Positions 1 to 10,302 of a stretch of DNA of 64,000 nucleotides are shown here, one piece after another. The number at the start of each line of letters is the position of its first letter. Within the stretch, counting starts at the first letter, position 1. This stretch comes from Owenia fusiformis (taxonomy: Eukaryota > Annelida > Polychaeta > Sabellida > Oweniidae): positions 5,425,375 to 5,489,374 of the forward strand of contig CAIIXF020000005.1 in NCBI GenBank assembly GCA_903813345.2, read 5' to 3'. A program made the translations under genes and the position numbers. A model generated the notes under the pieces. That model saw only the letters and a program-made list of their open reading frames with translations. It ran no database searches and was not told where the DNA came from.

Positions 1-782
1 CATTCACTTTTATCAAGTTTTCATGTACAAAAATCAATACTGTAGACGTGGAAAATTACACGTGGGTTTTAATTACGCGCATTACGCGGGAGAGGAATTA
101 GCGCGAAATAAAAAACAAGCTAAATTAAAGCAAGCTAAAGTTAAAACAATCGTGAAATGAAATAAAATTGTTTTGTTCATGCACCTCTATCCGTCTTGAT
201 ATCGATGTTCTCGTCCTAAGTTATTCAGTCTCAAGTTCATCTAAGTCCTCAGATAAACATTATGAATCCATCTACAGCTAATACTATATAAATTCAATCA
301 ATTAATGGAACGAAATTGCAAAAGAGTTTGAAAAACTTCACGAGTTTTCGATAATTTATGATCCGCCATTTTGAATTAATAATAAGAAAGTAGTTCAGCA
401 GATTGATCAGGGGATACACTCCAATGTTATAATACATGTAATTACTCGTGGTAGATGCAAACATTGTAGATTTGTATTCAGTTTAGATAAAACAAATAAT
501 TTAATTAAACAGAGATACGACCCCCCGGGTCTGTGTTAAAAACATAACAACGGATGAGCCAATAATATCACTGGGATTTGTTTCTATGTTGAAAACATTA
601 CAACGAATGAACCAATAATATCGCAGGGATTTGTTTATTGTTTGTACACTTCACACGTGGTTTTGTTAGTAAACAGAACTAAAACCACCGACCGTCAGTT
701 CTGTATAACTCCGCCATTTGCATAACAAAAATAGTGTGTGTAGGTTTTACATTTGAAAACGAAAAGAAATGACGAAACTAAC
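1..782. other. non-coding flank with a short direct repeat pair
   Basis: I see no gene here beyond the exon that begins at 783. Two similar blocks of about 45 bp lie at roughly 540-585 and 592-637. Both contain 'ccaataatatc' and 'gggatttgttt', and they differ by a few substitutions. A short unassigned reading on the minus strand continues out of the neighbouring exon but is not convincing. Confidence 0.5.
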
Positions 783-964
783 CTTGCAATTTTGGCACGC
801 TTTTCAGGTGAGTACGACTTGTATGGACCTCTCTTACGTTTTCTTGTACTACTACTCTTTGAATCTAACACCTTTGACACTTCTATATTGGCCATTTTCG
901 TGGCCAAATCGTGAGCTTTTGGAAGTGATGATCCGGAAGTGCACCATTTTTGCAAGTCAAACAT
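783..964 (-). CDS. first coding exon of a basic HTH-like mobile-element protein
   Basis: The minus-strand frame is open from ATG 964 (a second in-frame ATG is at 894) to a canonical donor AAG|GTTAGT at 783/782. The C-terminal part is lysine and arginine rich and contains RKRGPYKSYSPEKRAKIAR. From memory, similar openings lead into a helix-turn-helix in uncharacterised, transposon-derived invertebrate proteins. That is recall, not a search. The next exon would lie below position 700 or outside the window and I could not find it. The gene may therefore be partial or only a remnant. The overlapping plus-strand frame at 769-1017 looks like a shadow. Confidence 0.4.
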
Positions 965-1259
965 CTTACTCTCTTTATGGCGGTAACTGGTCTAAGATCC
1001 GAGTATGCAAACGTTGACAAAGAGCAATGACAAACTCACTCAAACTACATGTTGTTTATTTCTTTATTGTTAATTGGCTTAGTTACAATGAGTTACAATG
1101 AGAAGGTTATTTTTATCATGACAAGGAAGTACAAAAGAGAAAAAGACACCTAAACGTGAAAAATAGATAACAGCAATGCCAAGACAAAGTAAATCCCATC
1201 CATTCCAATTGACATAATTGACATTTTTGGAAATTGCCATCAAATAGCCAAATTGTTAT

Positions 1260-1893
1260 TAATGATATAAAAAACCACCTTTTAGCTTGACTCTGCATTC
1301 AGTATTCACATACATATGTTCGATAACACTAATAAAGCGACTACTTAAGCCTATTTTATGAAGTTTATAGAATAATCCATGTCGCCATACTGTGTCAAAT
1401 GCACGTTTAAGATCAACAAAACATGCAAATAACGGCTTTTTTATTGCTCTGATGGACTTAATAATACAATTAAGAACAAATATGTGATCAGTTGTTCGCC
1501 GCTCTTTACAAAATCCTATTTGACTTTTGCATAAAATTTTATTCTCCGATAGCCATTGTGCTAATCTTGAATTTAGAATTGAAGTAAAAACTTTACCCAA
1601 TAGGCTTGTTAAAGCAATCCCTCTATAGTTTTGAGGATCGCTCTCATCACCCTTCTTGTAAAGAGGAACTATATCGCCAGATGACCATATAAGAGGATAA
1701 TATGTTGATTTTAGAATGAGATTGAAAAGCTTAGACATGGGTTTAACCAGAGTACTGCCACTATATTTGAGCATTTCATTTGAGATTGTATCATTTGCCC
1801 CTGATTTTTTGCTTTTCAAGTCTCTCAAAGTTTTGGATATTTCATCTTCACATATTTCTCTATCTAGTTGTTCTATAAGGATGTTTAAATCCT
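1260..1893 (-). mobile_element. non-LTR retrotransposon reverse transcriptase fragment
   Basis: A minus-strand frame is open for about 210 codons from just after a TAG near 1893 to 1260. It carries successive RT blocks. These are a K-S-G-A-N-D segment near the start, 'IVPLYKKGD', then 'NYRGIALTS', then 'SQIGFCKERRTTDHIF', and the catalytic motif A region 'CFVDLKRAFDTVWR' with its first aspartate. The frame stops before the Y/F-A-D-D box, so it is a 3'-truncated copy that could not be active. The block order fits Jockey/CR1/RTE-type LINEs. The clade cannot be set from this piece. Confidence 0.85.
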
Positions 1894-2332
1894 AGATCAG
1901 CTAAATCAAGATTGAAATATTTCTTACTTCAAACAGGTACACCTTCCTTCATTTATTTTTTTTAAATAATGAAAATAAATATGATCAATGTTGCGGAGCA
2001 ATCAACGCGGCGAAACAAAATTATTTTATCAGAATATAAAAATTACTAGAATACAAAAGAAGAAAATAGATGTGAAGATAAAGTAACTTTGGCTGTGTCT
2101 TCTGAATAAAATTTATATTAATAGGGAAAGACGATCGTTCTGAGTGTAGGACGTTCGCCTTTTTAGTGGCTGTGTATCGGATGATGAGACTTCCGGTGAT
2201 TGACATTGTCATAGCATGTACAGGTTCATTTTCTCTGCTTAATAGCTGATTTTCGATAAAAAAAATAAGTGAGAAAATATTTGGCAAGCTACAGGCCTGA
2301 CTATATTCAATATATGTAAACGGATAACGTAC

Positions 2333-2518
2333 ATTCACACAATGGATCAGCTCCACTCCACTGTAAAACATCACCTGTCTTCAAGCAGGTCCGACAATAG
2401 TTCCCAGTTAGAACATACCCTGTGTCACAGGCGTAACAAGCCAGAGCGCCCTCAGTTCTTTTATTATTTTCCAGAGATCCAAATCGAGGAGCTTCCAATT
2501 CATCACAAAGCGCGACGG
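2333..2518 (-). CDS. sushi (CCP) domain exon, most diverged copy
   Basis: This 186-nt exon is bounded by acceptor ATAG|CC at 2519 and donor T|GTACGT at 2332, both phase 1. It encodes one complete sushi/complement-control-protein module: first Cys in 'ALCDELEAP', then 'LACYACDTGYVL', the W in 'LQWSG' and a final Cys. It is the 3'-most copy of the array and the most diverged. It has an additional Cys in 'GNYCRTC'. Such modules are extracellular and act in adhesion or complement-like recognition. The host protein is unknown because no flanking exons were identified. Confidence 0.7.
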
Positions 2519-2681
2519 CTATTTGAAACATGAAACATAGATCCAGGCACATCTCAATGGATAAACAAATATTTTGTAAGATTGATCAATTACTCTTTAT
2601 CGTAAATCAATTACATATTTATTTACATATGTTTACATATATATTTATCGTATGTATTGTTTTGTTAAATGGATAACATAC

Positions 2682-2867
2682 GTTCACACGTTGCTTCGAT
2701 TCCATTCCACTGTAAGGATCCATTTGCCTCCACGCAGATCCGATTTTGGTCCCCAGTAAGAACAAATCCAGGGTCACAGGCGTAACAAGCCAGACCGCCC
2801 AAAGTTCTTTCACTTATTGCCAGAGATCCATTTCCAGGAGCTTCCAATTCATCACAAAGCGTGACGG
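2682..2867 (-). CDS. sushi (CCP) domain exon, copy 2
   Basis: A 186-nt, phase 1-1 exon (acceptor ATAG|CC, donor C|GTATGT) encodes a sushi module with 'CDELEAPGNGSL', 'ACYACDPGFVLTGDQNRIC', 'LQWNG' and 'ATCE'. It is almost identical to copies 3, 5 and 6. The first in-frame methionine upstream lies in the intron and is not a start. The module ends exactly at the last Cys-Glu, so copies could be added or skipped without changing frame. Confidence 0.75.
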
Positions 2868-2996
2868 CTATTTGAAACATGAAACATAAATTCTCAATGG
2901 ATAAACAAATGTTTTGTAAAATGGATGAACAGAATCGAAATCTTTCAATTACTCTTTAAATATCGTATGTATTGTTTTGTTAAATGGATAACATAC

Positions 2997-3182
2997 GTTC
3001 ACACGTTGCTTCGATTCCATTCCACTGTAATGATCCTCCTGCCTCCACGCAGATCCGATATTGGTCCCCAGTAAGAACAAATCCAGGGTCACAGGTGTAA
3101 CAAGCCAGATCGCCCAAAGTTCTCTCATTTATTGCCAAAGATCCATTTTCAGGAGCTTCCAATTCATCACAAAGCGCGACGG
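2997..3182 (-). CDS. sushi (CCP) domain exon, copy 3
   Basis: A 186-nt phase 1-1 exon with intact AG and GT signals. It encodes a sushi module with the shared pattern, including the extra Cys in 'LACYTC' and a 'QYRICVEAGGSLQWNG' variant. The intron to copy 4 is 134 nt and about as short as the others. The whole exon-intron unit, not just the exon, is duplicated. Confidence 0.75.
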
Positions 3183-3316
3183 CTATTTGAAACATGAAAC
3201 ATAAATTCAGGCGTATCTCAATGGATAAACAAATGTTATGTAAAATGGATGAACAGAATCAAAATCTTTCAATTACCCTTTATCGTATGTATTGTTTTGT
3301 TAAATGGATAACATAC

Positions 3317-3502
3317 ATTCACACGTTGCTTTGGTTCCATCCCACTGTACGGATCCATGTATCTCCACGCAGATCAAAGATTGGTCCCCAATTAAAACAA
3401 ATCCAGGGTCACAGGCGTAACAAGCCAGATCGCCCAAAGTTCTTTCATTTATTGTCAGAGATCCATTTCCAGGAGCTTCCAATTCATCACAAAGCGCGAC
3501 GG
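3317..3502 (-). pseudogene. sushi (CCP) domain exon, copy 4, with altered splice acceptor
   Basis: The 186-nt frame is intact and encodes a sushi module ('CDELEAPGNGSLTINERTLG', 'LIGDQSLIC', 'VQWDG'). The acceptor dinucleotide that is AG in the other five full copies reads AT here (positions 3504-3503 on the minus strand; ATATCC instead of ATAGCC). The donor is still present. If the exon cannot be recognised it would be skipped, and phase 1-1 symmetry would keep the protein in frame. It could instead use a cryptic site. Confidence 0.6.
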
Positions 3503-3627
3503 ATATTTGAAACATGAAACATAAATTCTCAATGGATAAACAAATGTTTTGTAAAATGGATGAACAGAATCGAAATCTTTCAATTATTCTTTATCGTATG
3601 TATTGTTTTGTTAAATGGATAACATAC

Positions 3628-3813
3628 GTTCACACGTTGCTTCGATTCCATTCCACTGTAAGGATCCATTTGCCTCCACGCAGATCCGATTTTGGTCCCC
3701 AGTAAGAACAAATCCAGGGCCACAGGCGTAACAAGCCAGACCGCCCAAAGTTCTTTCACTTATTGCCAGAGATCCATTTCCAGGAGCTTCCAATTCATCA
3801 CAAAGCGCGACGG
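3628..3813 (-). CDS. sushi (CCP) domain exon, copy 5
   Basis: A 186-nt phase 1-1 exon with AG acceptor and GTATGT donor. It is nearly identical to copy 2, including 'AISERTLGGLACYAC' and 'NRICVEANGSLQWNG'. One visible difference is a Gly for Asp before 'PGFVL'. The upstream intron is 125 nt. The near identity of copies 2 and 5 points to recent unequal exchange. Confidence 0.75.
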
Positions 3814-3938
3814 CTATTTGAAACATGAAACATAAATTCTCAATGGATAAACAAATGTTTTGTAAAATGGATGAACAGAATCGAAATCTTTCAATCACTC
3901 TTTATCGTATGTATTGTTTTGTTATATCAATAACATAC

Positions 3939-4124
3939 GTTCACACGTTGCTTCGATTCCATTCCACTGTAAGGATCCATTTGCCTCCACGCAGATCCGA
4001 TTTTGGTCCCCAGTAAGAACAAATCCAGGGTCACAGGCGTAACAAGCCAGATCGCCCAAAGTTCTTTCATTTATTGCCAGAGATCCATTTCCATGAGCTT
4101 CCAATTCATCACAAAGCGCGACGG
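3939..4124 (-). CDS. sushi (CCP) domain exon, copy 6
   Basis: A 186-nt phase 1-1 exon with intact splice signals encodes a sushi module ('CDELEAHGNGSL', 'ACYACDPGFVLTGDQNRIC', 'LQWNG'). It is the 5'-most complete copy. A further unit begins upstream but only its last about 22 nt (4243-4264) survive before the sequence becomes unrelated. Confidence 0.75.
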
Positions 4125-4309
4125 CTATTTGAAACATTAATTCTCAATGGATAAACAAATGTTTTGTAAAATGAATGAACAGAATCGAAATCTTTCAATC
4201 ACTCTTTATCGTATGTATTGTTTTGTTAAATGGATAACATACGTTCACACGTTGCTTCGATTCCGTATGCACAAATGGTTAGTACCTGCTCTTGAAGAGA
4301 GTCATCTTT

Positions 4310-4544
4310 GCTTTTCTTTACACCTTTCTCTACATCCTGGTGTTTCTTCAGATTTTTCAATCTCTTCAAAAACCTGATCGCTGAAGATCCAGTAAACACT
4401 CCCGCCTTCTTCATAGTCTAGTTCTGTCTACACTCTGCAATTGTCATCATCATCAATCGCCAGAACCTTGTGGAGGAGGACCTTGCTGAATTCTTTGTCA
4501 CTCAGATTGCACTGGAGGCTAGACTTACCTATGATCTTGGCCAT
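4310..4544 (-). other. unassigned open stretch with an in-frame stop
   Basis: From ATG 4544 a minus-strand frame runs 'MAKIIGKSSLQCNLSDKEF' and continues through 'LAIDDDDNCRV' to a TAG. The same frame then continues with 'TELDYEEGGSVYWIF' and ends in an E/K-rich tail. The composition looks protein-like and one TAG interrupts it. A GGTAAG donor-like site lies near the start. I do not recognise the protein. It may be a degraded exon. Confidence 0.25.
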
Positions 4545-4564
4545 GAAATCCCCCCTATTAACAT

Positions 4565-6430
4565 TTAGTGGCAGCACACAAGTCAAGAAAAATATTAAAA
4601 AAACTACATGTATATAAGCTTCAGTATTGTCTTCATTAACAATGTCATCTGAATCAAGGGGTGTGTTACTTGCTTTGTCACAATGTGTCGTAGCATTTCC
4701 ACTTTTAAATAATATATAAAACCCTTAAATAAATGAAGGTTTTGTAGTTTTTAATATAAGGCCCTTCATCGGAATGCCAACATATAATTAATTTTGAATG
4801 GCCTAGTCTGTACATGCAGGTATGCAGTGTACATGTATGCCCATGTTAGCAGCCATATCGAAAACATAAACCAGTCAGTCTTATTTTCATCTCAAAAGTT
4901 AAGTTTTAGTGGTGAGCCCACACTCCCACAACAATGATATTTGCAGAGAAGCTACTTTACAGTCTCTGCATTATACAGTGTCAATATCTTTCTTGTGGGA
5001 GTGTGGGCTTTTCAATGAAAACAAACTTGATAACAAAGTGAAAAAAATGACAATGTTTTCCAGATTTGCATTGGTAACCTTCATACATAGCTGGATTCTG
5101 TTAATGTTCTACTCCAAATGCTTGTATGCCGTATGTTCCTGTTAACGAATTATACCATACCAGTATTCTATTGTTGTTCTCTCCTTGTAGATTTTGAGGC
5201 AAAGTATTTTTCTTTGTGTTGATTCTGACTTCTTTGTCTCTTTGTTCGAATTGTGATCCTAAACTTATCCTACTCTAATCTTAATGTGCACATCTAAATC
5301 TAAATATTAAAGATAACTATTCACATCTAACTTTATTTCCATAAAAATATTCTAAAAATATCATAACTTTCTTCACTGATGTTTCTACTACAAAAACTTG
5401 GGCTCAACTGGCCTCAACACATAAACGCCTTTCAAAGTTACTCAAACTAATTAGGTGTTTAGGGAACTTGACCTTACAACATGTTACTTTACTTACAAAT
5501 GCTTGTATGCCGTATGTTCCATATAATAAATTCTATATAATGATAAGTTTTGATATTATTTTAATGGTAAACATAGTGTGTAACCATATTCAGACAGTCT
5601 TGTGATAGGGGTTCTTACTGCCAATTTTTCAAAGAAACTGAAAACTAATGCCACTTTTTGAAACTGCACATCTCAAGAAAAAAGGTTTACCTACAACTTG
5701 CAATCAGTTTTAAAAGTAAATGGAAGAATGAGTTTTTTGGAAAAAGTCTAAGTGGACCAATAGTCTGTTAAATTTAAGTAACTCTTAATGATACAGATGT
5801 ATTCATTGTGTAGGATCCCAAAGAAGAATTTGGTCATATATTGGTCAATTATGTTTAGTGGTAGAACCACTGAGATTATAATGTATTATCCGAGAAATTC
5901 TTGACAAGGACATTTACATAATTTCAGAGCAATTTTAATGAACTCTTATTCCATGGCTTGCTCATAATAACATTTGACATGTTCATTAAATTCATTTTAT
6001 TCAATTGCCCTTGAGTAGTGGATAAAGAAGCAGTATGACATATGACCGATAGATGGCGCTGTCAAGGTCACCATGGTAGCAAAAAGTGACGTAAAATGAT
6101 GTAATACTTGACCTTGGGCACAGATTAGGGTGACTAATGGGGGATTATGACATCACTTCTGCTACCACCTTAGGACCCATTACATCATAAGTAAACACCC
6201 CCCCCCCCTTTGAGATAGGTTGATGGGTGACGATAAGAGTTTTCTTCTCACCTGTCCGTGTCCATCTCGAGGGCTTCAAAAATCCTTTCTGTCATTGAAT
6301 ATATCTATGAAGCCGTAGTAGAACTCGAGCATTCTACAAAATATATATATATATTATAATATTATGAATATCCCATGTATAATACCGCAAACAGTATTCA
6401 CATTATAGTTCAAGTTGAAAACCAATATTG
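4565..6430. other. non-coding interval with an inverted repeat and a 25-bp direct repeat
   Basis: No convincing coding exon was seen. A 17-bp perfect inverted repeat lies at 4915-4931 and 4993-5009. The 25-bp string beginning 'caaatgcttgtatgccgt' occurs near 5112 and again near 5495. A C homopolymer lies near 6200 and a short (AT)n run near 6341. Confidence 0.5.
4915..5009. repeat. 17-bp perfect inverted repeat with 61-nt loop
   Basis: The left arm AGCCCACACTCCCACAA (4915-4931) is exactly the reverse complement of the right arm at 4993-5009. It could form a hairpin, or be a remnant of a small transposon terminus. No target duplication was recognised. Confidence 0.7.
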
Positions 6431-6436
6431 TTTTAC

Positions 6437-9400
6437 GCACTTCAGTTCGTGAATGTTAGAAGGACCTGGATATTTTAAATAAGCAACTTTGTCACACTTT
6501 CCCTTGTGCCTGTGTTAGTTACATGTTTGGTTAAAGAACATTCCACAGTTTCTGCACTGAAAGGCTGTAGCATAGCGACGAAAGTTCTTGATATAACTCA
6601 AGTGACCCTCGAAGTGATTGATGTACATGGTGTCATCAAAGTGTCCCATAGATTTGTAAAATAGACTGTATGACAAGTGCTACCCAATTCGTATATGTTA
6701 ATGTTGATGTTAAAGCAGGCTTCAAAGTAGGGTAGATCCGCTTTCTGAACAGAACATACACGCGTTTTGTTCATATGAACTCTCCACCGCTCAATCAATG
6801 CTTCTGTCTCAAGCATATTATTTGTATTTTTCGTCTACCAGGGCTTTTTGCTTTCAAAGCATTGTGCAGAGCGACACAGAATGCACATAGATTGTCTGTG
6901 AATGGTTGATGATTTCTATGGTCGTAGGTAAGGCTGGGAATGTATTTTTCTTCCAAATGAAACTGGGTAGAACAACAGGTTCCAGAGGAGCGTCGACTTT
7001 GGGCACTTCCCAGCGGGTGTTTGTGATTCTGTACAGCAGAAACTTCGTGTCGTCGCTCTGCTGCCAGGCCTGAGTATGAAAGTCAAAACGCCTGAGACGT
7101 TCGATCAGACGATCTAAGTCTTCCCTGTTGGCGATCATAGGGACAGGTACCCTGGCATTCTGCTCCATACTGAAGACGCTCCCCTTATTGTGAGCGTACC
7201 AGTACCTAAATGATTTGAATGTTAATAGGCTATTGTCTCATTACTAAAACTTTTTAATGAATATTGATGTTTCACACTTATGAAATACTATGTATGCTCC
7301 AGTACCAACCTTAGCCAACCAGTTTCCCTATTAGATAGAATGAAGCCCAGACTGAGGTTTATCCTAAAAGGGCTATCTTCATTCTCGTAGATGAACTCCA
7401 GTTGAGATATGATAGTGTCCATAGTAACCTCACCAGAGGGCAGATGGTAGGTGTACTCCAGAGATCACGGTAGACGTTCGCCATTCGCCAATCGCGAATT
7501 TTCGAAAGAGGTGGCGAAAAATATGTAAAGGTATTTCGCAGTTATGGCGAATTAGAGGTGTCACGGTTTCCCGATATTGGACCGAATTTCGGTCCAGATG
7601 CTTCGGTTCGGGACATGGGACAGAATGGGTTAATATCGGTACATACATTGCTTCCCTAAAATGCATAAAAACGTGTATAAATAGCGAGGAACACCTCCGA
7701 TTTCGTTCTGAAAAATTAAATATTTTCACTTACCTCGTACCTAGATTACACTTCTTTGCATTGAAAAGTGTTATTAACGGACCCGCGATTTCAGGTATAT
7801 GGTAATACTTGTTCGTAAATTTCTTCATCGTCGTTCGCAAATCGAGTGCATTATCAGTATGCTGGATGTAGGCAAGGAGGATTGGCTCCCAGAATGCAAC
7901 ACCGATATTCTGCAAAACAATCACCTAGCGATAGCTTTGTTGGAGAGTATCGAGTCATTCTCCATGCAGTCGTACAAATTATACAGACACGAATAGCAAA
8001 TGACGCATGCGTGGAGATTAAAGAATATCGAGTTGGAACCCTGGCTTCCAATCCTCCTTGGGATGTAGGAAAGAAATTAAAAAATCGAGCCGGCATCTTA
8101 GTCGAAAAAGTCGGCAGTTTGGAAGTATTTTGGGACTCCGATATCATTAGGTAAACGAATTGGTGATATTACACCGTGCAGACTATGTGAAATGCCGATC
8201 ACATTCGCGGCAGATGCTTAACATTCAATTTTAATTGACGTTTTTTTTATTATTTCTGAATATGATTTTGAAAAGTGAAACTGAAAGTGAAACTGTCATC
8301 ATCAGACATTGGATCATTTTAATGTTTCCTTTTTTACGGTTTTTCAAAATGGCTAATTCATATTTTGGTTGGCGAAATTTTTTTTGGAAGATTTAGCCAC
8401 AATGGCTAACAAGTTTTTTCAACTATCGTGATCTCTGTGTACTCATGTAGGACGTCATCATTCAATTTTCCTGGAATATAGTGCTTGCATGGTGCTCATA
8501 TAGCTCTCTGAGGGCCTTGTCCACAGAACCGTCTTCATTTTCCCATGGTTCCCTCTCAATAACGGGCTCCTCATCAACGCTAATTTTTTCATCATCAATT
8601 GCACCACAGTAACTTAATATTCACAAGTCAATGATAATTTATTAACTGAACATAGGCCTAATGGTGATCTGTACTCTCAATGACTACAATGTTATCTCTT
8701 ATTTTAGAATACACTTGGTGTAAAACAATACTCACTGTTCTCCATTCTCCGCAACACCCTCAAAATCAGCAAAATCAATATTGAACAGAGCCTCATTTAG
8801 TTCGGGAAAAATGTTTTGCATCATCTCATCCACTCTATAATTAATAAAAACAAGAAACAGTCAGTATTTTTCATAACCGATATACTATACAAAGCTTGTA
8901 ATTAATGACTGTTATGCTACTTCATTTATAAAACATTATGTCAAACATTTATAAAACATTATGTCAAGATGAGTCAACTCTAATGTGACAACATAAAAAG
9001 CATTGCTCAAGTTACTTTATGTTGTCTTTTCATAGGGAACAATAGGGATACAATTTATTTTCTTGCAAAACTGGACATAAAAAGAAATCTCCCCTTTTCT
9101 CTAGTGTTTAATATGACGAAATAAGAATAAACTCACCCTGCCATATCATTATCTTCGGCGGACCTATCATGATCTTCGGCTGAATCCTTCAATGTACCAG
9201 CTCCTACTGGTTCCAGGTCTTCTAACCTACATATAATCGTTCGAACTTAAATATAGTTTCGAATATAACAACAGCAATTTTCGCTAAATTAAAACAAGAG
9301 TCATTATATCACTAAACCCTTCCATAAAATATGATATTGTATCATTTGCTTGGCAAAGAATTAGAAATTATTACTATACATTATCCTTCTGTCTTTACCA

Positions 9401-9503
9401 ATTACTATTCATCAATTTCCTTGAATAGGTTTGTTTTCAGCAACATTACCAATATTGGGAGCTTGCGAAGACACTGTAGCAGCACAGTTCGGTTGTAGTT
9501 CAT
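6437..9503 (-). pseudogene. decayed multi-exon mobile-element protein (…NLCAF…/C2H2 family)
   Basis: Exon-like blocks on the minus strand lie at about 9400-9503, 9137-9226 (GTAG acceptor, GTGAG donor), 8736-8834 (ATAG, GTGAG), 8438-8605 joined to 7320-7458 across an insertion, and about 6437-7205. The 7206-7319 intron has GT/AG ends and joins 'LSNRETGWLR' to 'YWYAHN' in phase. The last exon carries 'MIANREDLDRLIERLRRF'. After a one-base frame change comes 'TDNLCAFCVALHNAL', then 'INHFEGHLSYIKNF' and a C2H2-like 'FQCRNCGMFF'. A TAA lies inside the finger. From memory this order occurs in large animal mobile elements linked to family-B DNA polymerases. Frameshifts and stops make it a pseudogene. 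Confidence 0.55.
7459..8437. mobile_element. hAT-like non-autonomous DNA transposon
   Basis: The ends are CAGAGATCACGGTAG (7459 on) and the reverse complement CAGAGATCACGATAG (from 8437), one mismatch in 15. They are flanked by the direct repeat 'tgtactc' at 7452-7458 and 8438-8444. The duplication reads as 8 bp ('gtgtactc') if the final G is shared. CA-starting inverted ends and a 7-8 bp duplication fit hAT elements. The 979-bp interior has no transposase. It holds smaller inverted blocks such as AAGGAGGATTGG near 7875 and its complement near 8049. Removing it and one flank copy restores the host reading frame. Confidence 0.8.
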
Positions 9504-9601
9504 CTAACATATAATACAAATACATACATAAATACATAGATGTAAATAAACTTAAATGGTAATTATTTTCAGGATTGTTCGTTCAAATTTGATTCTATTA
9601 A

Positions 9602-10298
9602 CCTTTAGCAGACCACCGGCGACCGCGTCCACCCATTCAAAACTACCCCCAGAATCCACCGGCGGATCTGGACGACACAAATCTAACTTTTGAAAACTTT
9701 ACTTTTTCCCGCCGTTCTTATGATCCAATTAGATTGCCCGATTTATTCAGTCCTTAGTAGGTGACTTCCTGTTGACCTAGAAATGGCGATGTTTCGAAAA
9801 ATATTTCTTAATTCAACAATTTAAACAGTGTTTAAGTCGTTTTTAGTGAACAAATCGTACAAAATGACGGCCAAATACGATCACAACGAAAATGTGGAGG
9901 AAATGGATTGCGATTTCGAGCTCTTTAGGCTCTTGGAAGCCGATAATGGTCATTGAAAATAGAAACTAGAATATTTTCTGAACTGAAAAGAAGAACATTC
10001 GATCTCTGCAAATTCAGTTTTGGATTCTGACCAGACGTTGAATCTCCCGAGGGGCGAAACAGCGGATTCTGGAGGAGTATTCATGGTATATTCAAGCCCA
10101 GTCGTGTTTATGTACGAAAAAATTCATGAGAACATTTTTCTCATGAGCCACGCTAGTGTATCTTCCCTTTGTGAAAATTTTATCCAGATTCATTCAGTAG
10201 TTATTGAGATATTAATTATTTAGTCCAGGCATATCATTTTTGAAAAATAAGTCAGATGCGTGGGATATATTTGCTGAAATAAGTCAGAGTGCAGAAGG
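9602..10298 (+). mobile_element. piggyBac-like deletion derivative
   Basis: TTAA at 9598-9601 and 10299-10302 brackets a 697-bp element. Its ends read CCTTTAGCAGACC on the left and, on the opposite strand at the right, CCTTCTGCACTCTG. A TTAA duplication and CCYT-type ends are the hallmarks of piggyBac. The interior keeps a short ATG-led frame (9864-9956) but no catalytic core, so the copy is non-autonomous. Confidence 0.75.
9864..9956 (+). pseudogene. remnant of piggyBac transposase N-terminus
   Basis: A 30-codon frame begins MTAKYDHNENVEEMD and ends in TGA inside the TTAA-bracketed element. It is acidic, as piggyBac transposase N-termini often are. The match to that family rests on position and composition only. 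Confidence 0.35.
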
Positions 10299-10302
10299 TT
10301 AA

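Larger units (their letters stand above)
2333..4264 (-). repeat. tandem exon-intron array of sushi modules
   Basis: Seven repeat units have exon 3' ends at 2333, 2682, 2997, 3317, 3628, 3939 and 4243, so the period is 304 to 349 bp. Introns are about 115-165 nt and share blocks such as 'atggataaacaaatg' and 'tatcgtatgtattg'. The seventh unit is broken after about 22 nt. The rest of the gene was not found on either side. Confidence 0.8.

Noticed and set aside
3194-4016. Plus-strand ORFs over the sushi array
   Set aside because: They are antisense to exons with clear splice sites and protein motifs.
7846-8154. ORFs on both strands inside the hAT-like MITE
   Set aside because: They overlap inverted blocks, lack transposase motifs and are unlikely to be genes.
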